From positions 1 through 10,935 of the forward strand of contig JAAYJJ010000137.1 in assembly GCA_012522985.1 (NCBI GenBank): a stretch of DNA of 10,935 nt. The letters run 5' to 3'. Both the position numbers and the translations under genes were made by a program. Of this stretch, positions 1-9,787 are shown piece after piece. This DNA is from Aliarcobacter butzleri. Lineage in GTDB: Bacteria > Campylobacterota > Campylobacteria > Campylobacterales > Arcobacteraceae. The notes under the pieces were generated by a model. It made no database searches and was not told where the DNA came from. It worked only from the letters and a program-made list of their open reading frames with translations. Each line of letters opens with the position of its first letter. Position 1 is the first letter of the stretch.

Positions 1-301
1 GTCTATAATAGAAAAATGCCATTATAAAAAGTATTAAAAAGGTAAAAAATGAGATAAAAATAAGGTTGAAATACTCTTCATAACCAGCTCCATCAAGCCC
101 TAATGTAAGTGTAGTTATAACACTTTCATTTATTCCTTTACCTGTAAAATAGTTTGATATATAATAAGCTATAGAAACAGTTGTAAAAACTATCATCAAT
201 AAAAGATCTAATACTATTCTAAATCGTTTTTTTTGCTTATATTTAGAAGTTATTAAAGAAAAAATAAAAAATATAATAGAAAAAATAAATAAACTATCCA
301 T
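1..301 (-). CDS. Phosphoglycerol transferase / LTA synthase-like membrane protein (MdoB/OpgB-like), N-terminal part only
   Basis: This is an open frame of 100 codons from an ATG at 301-299 that runs off the left edge, so the gene is cut by the window and not broken. The visible part is a membrane domain with hydrophobic segments at about residues 2-18, 30-48 and 79-97. Between the second and third lies YFTGKGINES (51-60), followed by TLTLGLDGAG (64-73). This closely resembles, from memory, the corresponding part of E. coli MdoB/OpgB (YFTGDGIND...LTNSLTGAG), which transfers phosphoglycerol from phosphatidylglycerol to periplasmic glucans. The sulfatase-fold catalytic domain would lie outside the window, so activity cannot be judged. 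The start is 6 nt after the stop of the LapG-like gene, and its AGG ribosome site overlaps that stop, which suggests the same operon. The family call is fairly sure; the real acceptor (glucan, lipid A, other glycan) is unknown. Confidence 0.72.
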   Translation of the reverse strand, partial: MDSLFIFSIIFFIFSLITSKYKQKKRFRIVLDLLLMIVFTTVSIAYYISNYFTGKGINESVITTLTLGLDGAGYEEYFNLIFISFFTFLILFIMAFFYYR

Positions 302-307
302 ATTAGC

Positions 308-910
308 CTATTTGAGTTTAATTTGATATTTTTTTAATTGAGCATCAAGTTTTTGTTCTAGCTCTTGTATTCTTTGTGGGAAGGGAGTATCTACAATAGT
401 TGTTTTTTTGCCTTCCTTATCTATCCAAAAAGACTCCTTATCATTAAATATCATAATAGGTTGAAGATCACTTCTTTGATTTAATGGCAATATTCTAAAA
501 CTAAGATTATCTAAAATAAGTGGATTTTGATCTTGTTCATAATAAGCAGTTACCAAATGACAGGGTGTTTGCCCGCATCTATATTCACTAACAACCATTA
601 AAAAAAGTCTATCTTTATCAACTCCTTTTCTTTTTAGAACTTCATATTTACTTATAGCAAACTCTTCACAATCACCTTTTCCTTGAATAATAAAATCAAT
701 AGCACTATCCCAAATATCATCAGTGTTGTTTTCATAAGAGTCATAAGATTGAACTATTTGGTTAAAATAGAAATTCACCATATTGATCTTTTCCATACTG
801 TTTTTATTATCAAGTGAATTTAAAAAAGACTTAAACTCATCTATTCGTTTATCTGTATAGGCAAATGATAAAGTAGCTAATATTAATACAAAAAGTATTA
901 TTCTAGGCAT
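308..910 (-). CDS. LapG-type periplasmic transglutaminase-like cysteine peptidase
   Basis: A 200-residue protein with a signal peptide (hydrophobic residues 4-16, likely cleavage after SFA at 17). The core has the LapG (bacterial transglutaminase-like cysteine proteinase, Peptidase_C93) pattern: GKGDCEEFAISKY around Cys81, His118 in CHLVTAYY, and Asp134 in LILDNL, giving a complete Cys-His-Asp triad. Family members such as Pseudomonas LapG cut large adhesins near their N-terminus in the periplasm and are held back by the c-di-GMP receptor LapD; the acidic residues around the Cys are where LapG proteins bind calcium. Neither a LapA-like adhesin nor LapD is present here, so the target is unknown. 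Residues 178-200 form a charged helix, perhaps a coiled coil. The ATG lies inside aroE (13-nt overlap), directly behind an in-frame TAA and without a clear ribosome site, so translation probably depends on aroE. Two extra cysteines (112, 117) flank the His. Confidence 0.85.
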   Translation of the reverse strand: MPRIILFVLILATLSFAYTDKRIDEFKSFLNSLDNKNSMEKINMVNFYFNQIVQSYDSYENNTDDIWDSAIDFIIQGKGDCEEFAISKYEVLKRKGVDKDRLFLMVVSEYRCGQTPCHLVTAYYEQDQNPLILDNLSFRILPLNQRSDLQPIMIFNDKESFWIDKEGKKTTIVDTPFPQRIQELEQKLDAQLKKYQIKLK

Positions 911-1704
911 TTATTCATTTGTTCAATAGTAAACTGTGGCAACTCCTTGCTTAAAAAAAGCTCCAAAGCTAGTACACCTTGAAAAAGTAACATATCTTTA
1001 CCATCTTTATATGTAAGATTTAGATCTTTTGCTATATTTAAAAAAGGAGTTACTTTCCCATATATACAATCAACCGCATAAGTTGCTTGTTTCATTATCT
1101 GTTTTAAAATAACAATAGGAATAGGCAAAAAGTTATCATTTAAACCAGCACTTGTTGTATTTACTATAAGCTCACAAGATGGGTATTTGCTTGTAGGCAT
1201 AAGATATAACTCTTCTAGACTATAACATTTACATCCAAGATCTTCAAAAAACTCTAGTCTTCCTACTCTAGTTCTGTTGATGATTGTTACATCTGTGCCA
1301 TTTTCTAAAAATGCTAGTGCCAATGCTCTAGCCGTACCGCCTGCACCCAAGATACATACATGCGTTATTTCTCCATACTCTTCTATAGATTTCATAAAGC
1401 CTGGAGCATCTGTGTTGTATCCTATGATTTTATCGTTTTCTTTTACATAAGTATTAACAGCTCCTATTTTACTAGCTATCCCTCTTACTTCATCAGCATT
1501 TTTATAAGCCTCTTCTTTGTGAGGTATTGTGATATTTGCCCCATTTAGTTTTAGATTTAAAAATTCTTCTTTGATTTTACTTCCATCAAGTAGTAAATAC
1601 CTATCATATTCTCCATCTAAATCTAGAGATTTTAATGCACTGTTTTGCATTTGTGGTGATTTACTGTGTTCTACAGGATTACCAAATATACCAAGTTTTA
1701 TCAT
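898..1704 (-). CDS. aroE: Shikimate dehydrogenase (NADP+)
   Basis: AroE reduces 3-dehydroshikimate to shikimate with NADPH, the fourth step of the shikimate pathway, in the cytoplasm. The 268-residue length is normal for the family. The shikimate-binding SKSP is at 14-17, the catalytic Lys63 is in NITIPHK (57-63), GAVNTYV is at 81-87, and YNTDAPG (96-102) supplies catalytic Asp99. The Rossmann loop GAGGTAR is at 120-126, NRT (143-145) is the usual NADP-preferring site, VNTTSAG is at 181-187, and FQG (241-243) holds the substrate-contacting Gln242. Every key residue is present. The ATG overlaps the TGA of the AsmA-like gene (ATGA), with an AAAGGA ribosome site about 9 nt upstream at 1713-1718. 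Its 3' end overlaps the LapG-like gene by 13 nt. It is probably co-transcribed with both neighbours. Confidence 0.96.
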   Translation of the reverse strand: MIKLGIFGNPVEHSKSPQMQNSALKSLDLDGEYDRYLLLDGSKIKEEFLNLKLNGANITIPHKEEAYKNADEVRGIASKIGAVNTYVKENDKIIGYNTDAPGFMKSIEEYGEITHVCILGAGGTARALALAFLENGTDVTIINRTRVGRLEFFEDLGCKCYSLEELYLMPTSKYPSCELIVNTTSAGLNDNFLPIPIVILKQIMKQATYAVDCIYGKVTPFLNIAKDLNLTYKDGKDMLLFQGVLALELFLSKELPQFTIEQMNKCLE

Positions 1705-3734
1705 TTAAAAAGTCCTTTTAATAAGTTTTTTCCTTCATCTCCAAGATGTTTTTTGATTGCTCTATCTACCTCTTTGTTGATTTTTTCTTTTGCCTTTTCT
1801 ACCATAGCACCTTGCCCCTCAACTGATATATTAGGAGAGTTGGTTTTTCCAGATATTTTTGCTTTAAGTGGTAATTTTGCAGCTTGTATTTCAAGTAAGG
1901 CATCTATTGTTTGATTTTGGGTATCTAGTAGTGCATTTTGTGTTTTTATATCTATAACACTAGAACTCATATCAAGATTTGTATTTATAATATTTTTATT
2001 AATTGTACTATTTAGTGTAGCTTTTGAAAAAGTCTCTTTTAATATATCTATACCTGTAAGTCCAGCTATTATAGTTGTAAGATTATTTTTTGCAAAATGC
2101 CCACCAGCAAAATCAGCATTTACTTTGCCACTTTCTTTTAGGGTATTGTAGTTTATATCCCCATTGATTTTACCTAAGAAAAAATGTTGATAATCAAGCA
2201 TTTTTAATATTTGACCTATCTCTAAAGATTTAAGATCTACTTTAATATCTTCATTTATCATATTCATCAAAAACTCACCACCTAGTGTTTTGGAGTTTGC
2301 ATTGACTTTTAAAGACTCATCTTTTTTGTATATATCACCATTGATTATCATAGATCCTATAAGTTTTTGGTTTGTTATAAAATATAGATTATTCAAATCA
2401 CTTATATTTAAACTATAATCACTCTTTATAGAGATATCTTCTAGGTTTACTATGGACTCTTTTGTTGATAAGTTAGCAATAGTAGATTTAAAATCTATAT
2501 TTGATTTTGCTAGATTTTGTATTAAGTCTGTATTAATAATAGCTTCAAATTTATTATTTATAGGTAGATCTATATCAAATTCATCTTTAATAGTTTTGTT
2601 TACAAAACTAGCTTTGTTTATAAATGTTTTGATTTTTCCATCAAGTTTACCAAGTTTTGCACTATTTACAAGTAAATCAATATCTATTTTAGAATCAATA
2701 TAACTAGGTAAAGATAGCATAGAAAAAAGTGTTTTTGAGTCAAGATTTATTATCTTGCCATTGATTGTATTTGCTTCAAAGTCTTTTAGATTGAGTTTTA
2801 TTAATGTATCACTTTTTGCTATATCTGATTTAAGTACTACATCCATACTCTTTTCATCTCCATTTATGCTACCATTAGCTTTAATAGCACCTTTTAATGG
2901 ATAGTTTATGATTGGTGCAAAAAGTCCAAGTTCGGATATGTTGATATTGTATTTTGCATCTACAGCCAAAAGTTTTGGATTAACTTGTCCATTTGAGAAT
3001 ATTCTAGCTAAATTTGAGTCAAAATCTAAATTATATTCAATGTTTTCTTGCATAAGTGCATCTGCTTGTAGAGTAAAATTGGTATTTGGCAAATCTATAT
3101 CAAACTCTTTTTTAATAAGAGCCGTATTTACTTTACCATTACTAAGTACAGCTTTTACTAAACCATCAAGATTATTTGGATCAAAATCTTTTATTAGAGT
3201 ATCTATATTGATAGTTGCATCTGCATATTGTTTTTCACCAATCATAGCCAATATCTCACTAAGTTTTGCATTTTGGATAGATGCAGTTATTTGTGAAGGA
3301 TACAACTCTTTTAGCTCTACTTCAAAGTTTGTATCACTAGATGCTATATCACTTAGTCCAGTTATCTTGGTTGTTTGAAGATCCCCTTTTATATCACCTT
3401 TTAGGTTTAATTTCCCATATATCTCTTTATTTAAAAGAGCTGAAAAGGATTTCATATCATCTAAGTTTACTTTATATGTTAAATCAAAAGATTTTGCAAA
3501 AAGATTGTACTCTCCAGCTAAAACTATAGTATTTGAATCTATAACTAAAGTTGTATCAATTTGTCCCCATGATAGTTTGAAATTTTGAAATTTTGCATTT
3601 AATTTTGTATTTTTTACTATTTTAGACTCTATAATTCCAGCTACTATAGGGTTTCCTATAGGTGTAAATAAAAATTCAAAGGTACCAACAAACATCAAAA
3701 TCAAAAATCCAACAACCATAAGTAAAAATCTCAT
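1701..3734 (-). CDS. AsmA-like membrane-anchored periplasmic protein with internal repeats
   Basis: A 677-residue protein with one N-terminal membrane anchor (about 3-23) and no other clear membrane segment. It contains no cysteine, unlike the cytoplasmic enzymes beside it, which fits a periplasmic body. The rest is rich in alternating beta-strand patterns (repeated IKxDLxxL, INGDI, KLNLKGDI). Residues about 84-556 hold three related blocks of ~175 residues. The part from about 540 to 640 (GGHF, then alternating strands and KISGKTNSPNISV) resembles the C-terminal region of AsmA-family proteins. A basic helix ends the protein (about 643-677). AsmA-family proteins (YhdP, TamB, YdbH in E. coli) are linked to outer-membrane lipid homeostasis and are thought to bridge the periplasm; whether this one does so is inference. 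The start has a good TAAGGA site overlapping the ligA stop, with 9 nt between genes. I cannot assign an established gene name. Confidence 0.75.
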   Translation of the reverse strand: MRFLLMVVGFLILMFVGTFEFLFTPIGNPIVAGIIESKIVKNTKLNAKFQNFKLSWGQIDTTLVIDSNTIVLAGEYNLFAKSFDLTYKVNLDDMKSFSALLNKEIYGKLNLKGDIKGDLQTTKITGLSDIASSDTNFEVELKELYPSQITASIQNAKLSEILAMIGEKQYADATINIDTLIKDFDPNNLDGLVKAVLSNGKVNTALIKKEFDIDLPNTNFTLQADALMQENIEYNLDFDSNLARIFSNGQVNPKLLAVDAKYNINISELGLFAPIINYPLKGAIKANGSINGDEKSMDVVLKSDIAKSDTLIKLNLKDFEANTINGKIINLDSKTLFSMLSLPSYIDSKIDIDLLVNSAKLGKLDGKIKTFINKASFVNKTIKDEFDIDLPINNKFEAIINTDLIQNLAKSNIDFKSTIANLSTKESIVNLEDISIKSDYSLNISDLNNLYFITNQKLIGSMIINGDIYKKDESLKVNANSKTLGGEFLMNMINEDIKVDLKSLEIGQILKMLDYQHFFLGKINGDINYNTLKESGKVNADFAGGHFAKNNLTTIIAGLTGIDILKETFSKATLNSTINKNIINTNLDMSSSVIDIKTQNALLDTQNQTIDALLEIQAAKLPLKAKISGKTNSPNISVEGQGAMVEKAKEKINKEVDRAIKKHLGDEGKNLLKGLFK
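2067..3485 (-). repeat. Three diverged ~175-residue coding repeats within the AsmA-like protein
   Basis: Block 1 spans residues about 84-258, block 2 about 259-436 and block 3 about 437-556, the last one shorter or running into the C-terminal domain. EFDIDLP occurs at 210-216 and 385-391 (DNA 3087-3107 and 2562-2582), and SDIA occurs at 128-131 and 303-306; both pairs are exactly 175 residues apart. The block starts also match (YKVNLDDM, YNINISEL, YSLNISDL). The spacing of strands between anchors is kept even where residues differ, so the blocks look like old tandem duplications and not recent DNA repeats. Boundaries were set by eye. Confidence 0.6.
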
Positions 3735-3743
3735 AAATAATCC

Positions 3744-5735
<1,992 letters not shown>

Positions 5736-5744
5736 CAATTTTGG

Positions 5745-7040
5745 TTAATCTTCAACTAATCTTTTGATAGTTGTTTTTAATAAATGAAAAACTTTATCGA
5801 TAGACTCTATTTCTACATGCTCATCAAAAGAGTGAGGATAGTAAATATTTGGACCAATAGATGCCATTTGAATATGAGGATATTTATCTTTTAGTACCGC
5901 ACACTCTAGTCCTGCATGTATAGCATATAGTTTGGAGTTAGGAAAGGTTTTTTTATACTCATCAAGAAGTATATCATGTAGTGGGCTAACTTCAACTTCC
6001 CAAGGTAGATATTTGCCACTACTACTTGTAGTAAAACCAAAGTTTTCCAAAAGTGTAATAGTCTCGTTTTTGATAAGTTCTAGTGCAGCTTTGTCCATAG
6101 ATCTAGCACTTAGTTCTATAGTGAGATTTTCAAACTCTGTTTTAATAAGTGCTAGATTTATAGAGCTTATTACACTATTTAGATCTTTGTTGTACTCTCT
6201 TATTCCATTTGCAAAAGAGTAGATAAAATCAACTATTCTTTGATCAAGTAGTGTGATATGTTGTGGTTTGGACTCTATTTTATCTATAGAGATATATTTA
6301 GAAGTACTTTTTGGCATAGATTTACTTGCTACTATAGCTTTAGCATTTTTGGGTATGGAGTTTATTCTCTCTCCACCATGGATATCTAAAAGTAAAGAAT
6401 TGGATTCTTTAATAGTTTGAGCAAGTAGTTTGATAGCATTTGGGATATTTTTATCTATATCTACTCCACTATGTCCGCCCTTTAATCCATCTACTTTTAT
6501 CTCATAAAGAGTATAATCTTCTACTTGTCTTATCTCTTTTTTGTTTATAATAGCTTTGATATCTATACCACCAGCACAACCTATACAGATATCTTTTTCA
6601 TCTTCGCTATCAAGATTTATAAGATATGATGAGTTTAGTATAAACTCTATTTCATTTGCACCTATTAAGCCTATCTCTTCATCACTAGTAAAGAGATACT
6701 CTAGATCATATCCTTGGCTTATAAGCTTCATCATCATTGAGCAACCTATACCATTATCAGCACCCAAAGTAGAGTTTTTAGCATATAAAAACCCCTCTTT
6801 TTCTATGATGGTTGGAGGAGTGGCATCATCGCTTAGGCAAACCATATCATAGTGTGATTGAAGAGCTATTTTAGCACTACTATTTGGTTTTTTGCATAAA
6901 ATATTGTTTGCTTTATCTACAAAAGTTTCATATCCATAAGATAAAGCAAAATTTGTGATATATTTTATAAAAGGAGTATGTGTTTTACTACATCTTGGTA
7001 CTTTGCTAAGATCTATAAAAAGTTCTAAAACACTACTCAT
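5745..7040 (-). CDS. pepD: Aminoacyl-histidine dipeptidase-like M20 metallopeptidase (PepD family)
   Basis: Cytosolic M20-family peptidases of the PepD type hydrolyse dipeptides such as X-His with two metal ions, usually zinc. Counting from the ATG at 7040-7038 (431 residues), the metal and catalytic residues are visible: His63 and Asp65 in QSHYDMVC, bridging Asp95 in GADNG, the catalytic Glu121 and metal-binding Glu122 in SDEEIGLIGA, Asp144 in NLDSEDE, His190 in GGHSGVD (lid domain) and His403 in YYPHSFDEH. It is shorter than E. coli PepD (about 485), with no sign of truncation at either end. An in-frame GTG at 7058 would add six residues and overlap ccsBA by 8 nt, but the ATG is a better start codon, has a weak AAGA-type site before it, and matches where the conserved region begins. 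It lies immediately downstream of ccsBA, probably in the same transcript. Exact substrate is not shown by sequence. Confidence 0.88.
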   Translation of the reverse strand: MSSVLELFIDLSKVPRCSKTHTPFIKYITNFALSYGYETFVDKANNILCKKPNSSAKIALQSHYDMVCLSDDATPPTIIEKEGFLYAKNSTLGADNGIGCSMMMKLISQGYDLEYLFTSDEEIGLIGANEIEFILNSSYLINLDSEDEKDICIGCAGGIDIKAIINKKEIRQVEDYTLYEIKVDGLKGGHSGVDIDKNIPNAIKLLAQTIKESNSLLLDIHGGERINSIPKNAKAIVASKSMPKSTSKYISIDKIESKPQHITLLDQRIVDFIYSFANGIREYNKDLNSVISSINLALIKTEFENLTIELSARSMDKAALELIKNETITLLENFGFTTSSSGKYLPWEVEVSPLHDILLDEYKKTFPNSKLYAIHAGLECAVLKDKYPHIQMASIGPNIYYPHSFDEHVEIESIDKVFHLLKTTIKRLVED

Positions 7041-7050
7041 TTTATTTGTC

Positions 7051-9759
7051 TTACTCACTTGTTTTTGCTTTTAAGTCTTTGTTTTTATAAGCTAGAGCTA
7101 TCAAAATAGCAATACTTACTACACTTACATATACCCAAGTAGGCACAGGAACAGGATCACCAGTAGCATATGAGTGAAGCCCAGATAGGTAAAAGTTTAC
7201 TCCAAAATATGTCATAAGTATAGATGAAAAGACAACCAAAGAAGCCACACTAAGTACAAAAGGAGTATTTAGAGGTTTGATTAACCTTAAGTGTAGTACT
7301 ATAGTATAAACTACTATTGATACATATGCCCAAGTCTCTTTTGGATCCCATCCCCAGTATCTTCCCCAAGACTCATTTGCCCATACACCACCTAAAAAGT
7401 TACCAACTACCAAGAAGCTTAGCCCAAAAATCAGTGCCATTTCGTTGATGGCTGTTATTTGTTTGATAGTTTCATCTATATGAGGTTTGTTTGGATTTCT
7501 AAATATAAAAAGCAATAACGCCATAAATCCAAGCATAGCTCCAAGTCCCAAAAATCCATAACTACCTGTAATAGTAGATACATGAATAGTTAGCCAATAT
7601 GATTTAAGTACAGGTACTAGTGTTGTTATTTGTGGATTTATATTGCTTAAATGAGCTGTAAACATAAAAACACCAGCAACAACAGCCGTAGCAGCTAGAG
7701 CCATAAGTGATTTTCTAAAAAACACAGCCCCAGCAAGTGCAGCAGACCATGCTATATATAAAAGTGACTCATAAGTATCACTCCAAGGAGCATGTCCACT
7801 AATGTACCATCTAAATCCCATTCCAAATGTATGTATCAAAAAGAGTATTGCTACTAACATATACGCTATAAAATTTACTCTATTTGAGTGTAAATTTTTA
7901 TTTATAACAGTTGCCATTGACAAAATAAAAAGCAACAATCCAACTATAATATATCCTATAGTTACATTTGGAAAAATTTGAGCTTTGTTTACAAAAATCT
8001 CCAAATCTATCTTATCTTGCGAAGGAATTACCTCTTTGCCTACAGTTTTTTGATATGTATCTATATGACCTAGGTAAGCTTTAGCACTCTCATATTCACC
8101 AGAAGCAAAAGAGTTAAAAAATCCCTTAATAATCAAACTCACACCCTCTAAATGAGGCTCTTCAAATGTTTGCATAGCTTCTATAGGACTATACCATTTA
8201 TGATTTTCAGCTTTTTGATAAGGTAATATTTTAAGCAAAGAGCTATTAAAGACCATATATGTGATATTTATTTTTTCATCAATAGCTATAATATCTCTTT
8301 CAAAAGTGCCTCTATCTATAGGTTTTACCCTATTTGTCTCTTCTACTAGATTTGCTAGACGGTAGTTGTTTTCATCAAAAACTTGATTAAATGCGATATA
8401 TTTTTCATCTTTATCAACACCCAAAAACTCTTTTAGTTGAGGAGAGGTGATTTTAATCATCTTTACCTGAGCCCATATATCAGGACGAGTAAGCATACCA
8501 AGGACTATTTGATCACTATTCATACCAAACATAGATGCTTTGCCACTAAGTTTGTGCATAATATCAGTATTTAGCGTATTTAGTGGTTTCATTCTACCTT
8601 GGTGATCTTGTGTTATGATTTTGCCAAATTCTTCTGCTATTTGGGTTGATTCACTTTTGTATTTATTTATATGTTCAACCAAGCTATCTTCAGCATAAAG
8701 CTCACTATTTGAAGATAAAAGTAGTATAGCTACAAAAGCAGCAGCGGTTTTAAATGTTTTGAGATATTTTGAAAGTTGTAAAAATCTACTTTTTTTATCA
8801 AAAAGATTCCAAAGTAGTCCAAAAGTAAGTAAAAAATAACCCAAATATGTAGGATATTTGCCTGGATCGTTATTGACTGATAGAATAGTCCCTTTTTCAT
8901 CTAGATCATATGAACTTTGGAAAAATTTATATCCACCATAATCTAAAGTATTATTCATATATATTCTATGATCCTCTTTTTTGTTGTTTTTATCATCTAT
9001 AAGAGTTATTTCACTAGCAAAAGATGATGGAGACATAGATCCTGGGTATCTTTGTAGTTCAAATTTTTTAAGATGCATAAAAAATGGCAACTCCATACCC
9101 TTTGAGCCATATTCAAAAGCTATTTTAACATCACCAAACTCTTCAGCTACTGGCATACCTTGGATACCTCTGTTGCCTACTAATCTTATATCTTTGGATA
9201 TGCCATCCAAAGAAGCTGTTGCATTTAAGATACCTATTTCAGAGTTGTTTTCTTTGACAAATTTATAAGATTTATATTTTAAGTTTAAAGTTTTATTATT
9301 AAAATTTATATTGTAGTTAAAATTGTTATTTAAAGCACTAAACTCTTTTTGAAACTCCTCATAGTAGATTTGTCCATCACTATCTTGAATAGTTATTTGA
9401 ATAAAAGGTTCAAGTGAAATCATTTGATTTGTAGTTTCACCATCACGAATATGAACTATACCCTCAAAACCTATATATCTAGTTACTCCAGCACCTATAA
9501 GTATCATGACAAATGAAAAGTGAAATATAAACTTAGCAGGTTTTTTCCACATCTTTGTAAGATACATCAATCCTATAAGGTTGATAGTTGTTAGTATAAG
9601 TGTTATTTCATACCACCAAGAGTTATACACCAAAACTCTAGCAGTTGATGTACCAAAATCATTTTCCAAAAATGTAGCAACACCAGCTCCTAATCCTATA
9701 GTAAATAATAATAACATAGTAGTTTTATAAGAAAACAATACCCTCTTTATTAGCTCCAA
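7051..9759 (-). CDS. ccsBA: Fused cytochrome c synthetase CcsBA (ResB-CcsA, System II)
   Basis: A 902-residue membrane protein that moves haem to the periplasm and attaches it to CXXCH sites of apocytochromes c. The N-terminal ResB/CcsB part has membrane segments at about 13-30, 50-67 and 77-92, a large periplasmic loop (about 93-303) and a segment at 304-320. A hydrophobic stretch (337-351) and periplasmic domain (about 357-597) lead to the CcsA part, with several membrane segments from about 598 to 890. The haem-binding WWD motif is at 793-810 (WGRYWGWDPKETW near its end). His80, His726, His823 and His862 correspond to the four essential histidines I recall from Helicobacter hepaticus CcsBA (83, 761, 858, 897); the last three keep a constant offset of 35. 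The protein has no cysteine. The start is TTG, with AAAGGA 6 nt upstream and an in-frame TAA seven codons before. It is the first gene of the minus-strand block. Confidence 0.95.
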   Translation of the reverse strand: MELIKRVLFSYKTTMLLLFTIGLGAGVATFLENDFGTSTARVLVYNSWWYEITLILTTINLIGLMYLTKMWKKPAKFIFHFSFVMILIGAGVTRYIGFEGIVHIRDGETTNQMISLEPFIQITIQDSDGQIYYEEFQKEFSALNNNFNYNINFNNKTLNLKYKSYKFVKENNSEIGILNATASLDGISKDIRLVGNRGIQGMPVAEEFGDVKIAFEYGSKGMELPFFMHLKKFELQRYPGSMSPSSFASEITLIDDKNNKKEDHRIYMNNTLDYGGYKFFQSSYDLDEKGTILSVNNDPGKYPTYLGYFLLTFGLLWNLFDKKSRFLQLSKYLKTFKTAAAFVAILLLSSNSELYAEDSLVEHINKYKSESTQIAEEFGKIITQDHQGRMKPLNTLNTDIMHKLSGKASMFGMNSDQIVLGMLTRPDIWAQVKMIKITSPQLKEFLGVDKDEKYIAFNQVFDENNYRLANLVEETNRVKPIDRGTFERDIIAIDEKINITYMVFNSSLLKILPYQKAENHKWYSPIEAMQTFEEPHLEGVSLIIKGFFNSFASGEYESAKAYLGHIDTYQKTVGKEVIPSQDKIDLEIFVNKAQIFPNVTIGYIIVGLLLFILSMATVINKNLHSNRVNFIAYMLVAILFLIHTFGMGFRWYISGHAPWSDTYESLLYIAWSAALAGAVFFRKSLMALAATAVVAGVFMFTAHLSNINPQITTLVPVLKSYWLTIHVSTITGSYGFLGLGAMLGFMALLLFIFRNPNKPHIDETIKQITAINEMALIFGLSFLVVGNFLGGVWANESWGRYWGWDPKETWAYVSIVVYTIVLHLRLIKPLNTPFVLSVASLVVFSSILMTYFGVNFYLSGLHSYATGDPVPVPTWVYVSVVSIAILIALAYKNKDLKAKTSE

Positions 9760-9765
9760 AACAGA

Positions 9766-9771
9766 TCCTTT
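9766..9771 (-). promoter_or_regulatory. Ribosome binding site that fixes the TTG start of ccsBA
   Basis: On the minus strand AAAGGA lies 6 nt before the TTG at 9759-9757. An in-frame TAA sits seven codons upstream and there is no ATG or GTG between it and the TTG. The next in-frame ATG (Met15) would cut off the charged start and part of the first membrane segment, so TTG is the likely initiation codon. Confidence 0.75.
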
Positions 9772-9787
9772 GATATTTTAATTGGTA

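Noticed and set aside
1..301. Left-end fragment as a broken gene
   Set aside because: The frame is open without interruption from its ATG to the window edge and has a normal ribosome site, so it is simply cut by the window.
2908..3378. A 156-codon rightward open frame opposite the AsmA-like gene
   Set aside because: It is antisense to a well-supported gene in AT-rich DNA, has serine/phenylalanine-rich low-information composition typical of shadow frames, and shows no ribosome site or recognisable domain.
7041..7058. GTG at 7058 as the start of the PepD-like gene
   Set aside because: It has no ribosome site, overlaps ccsBA and adds only six non-conserved residues. The ATG at 7040 is preferred, but the GTG cannot be fully excluded.
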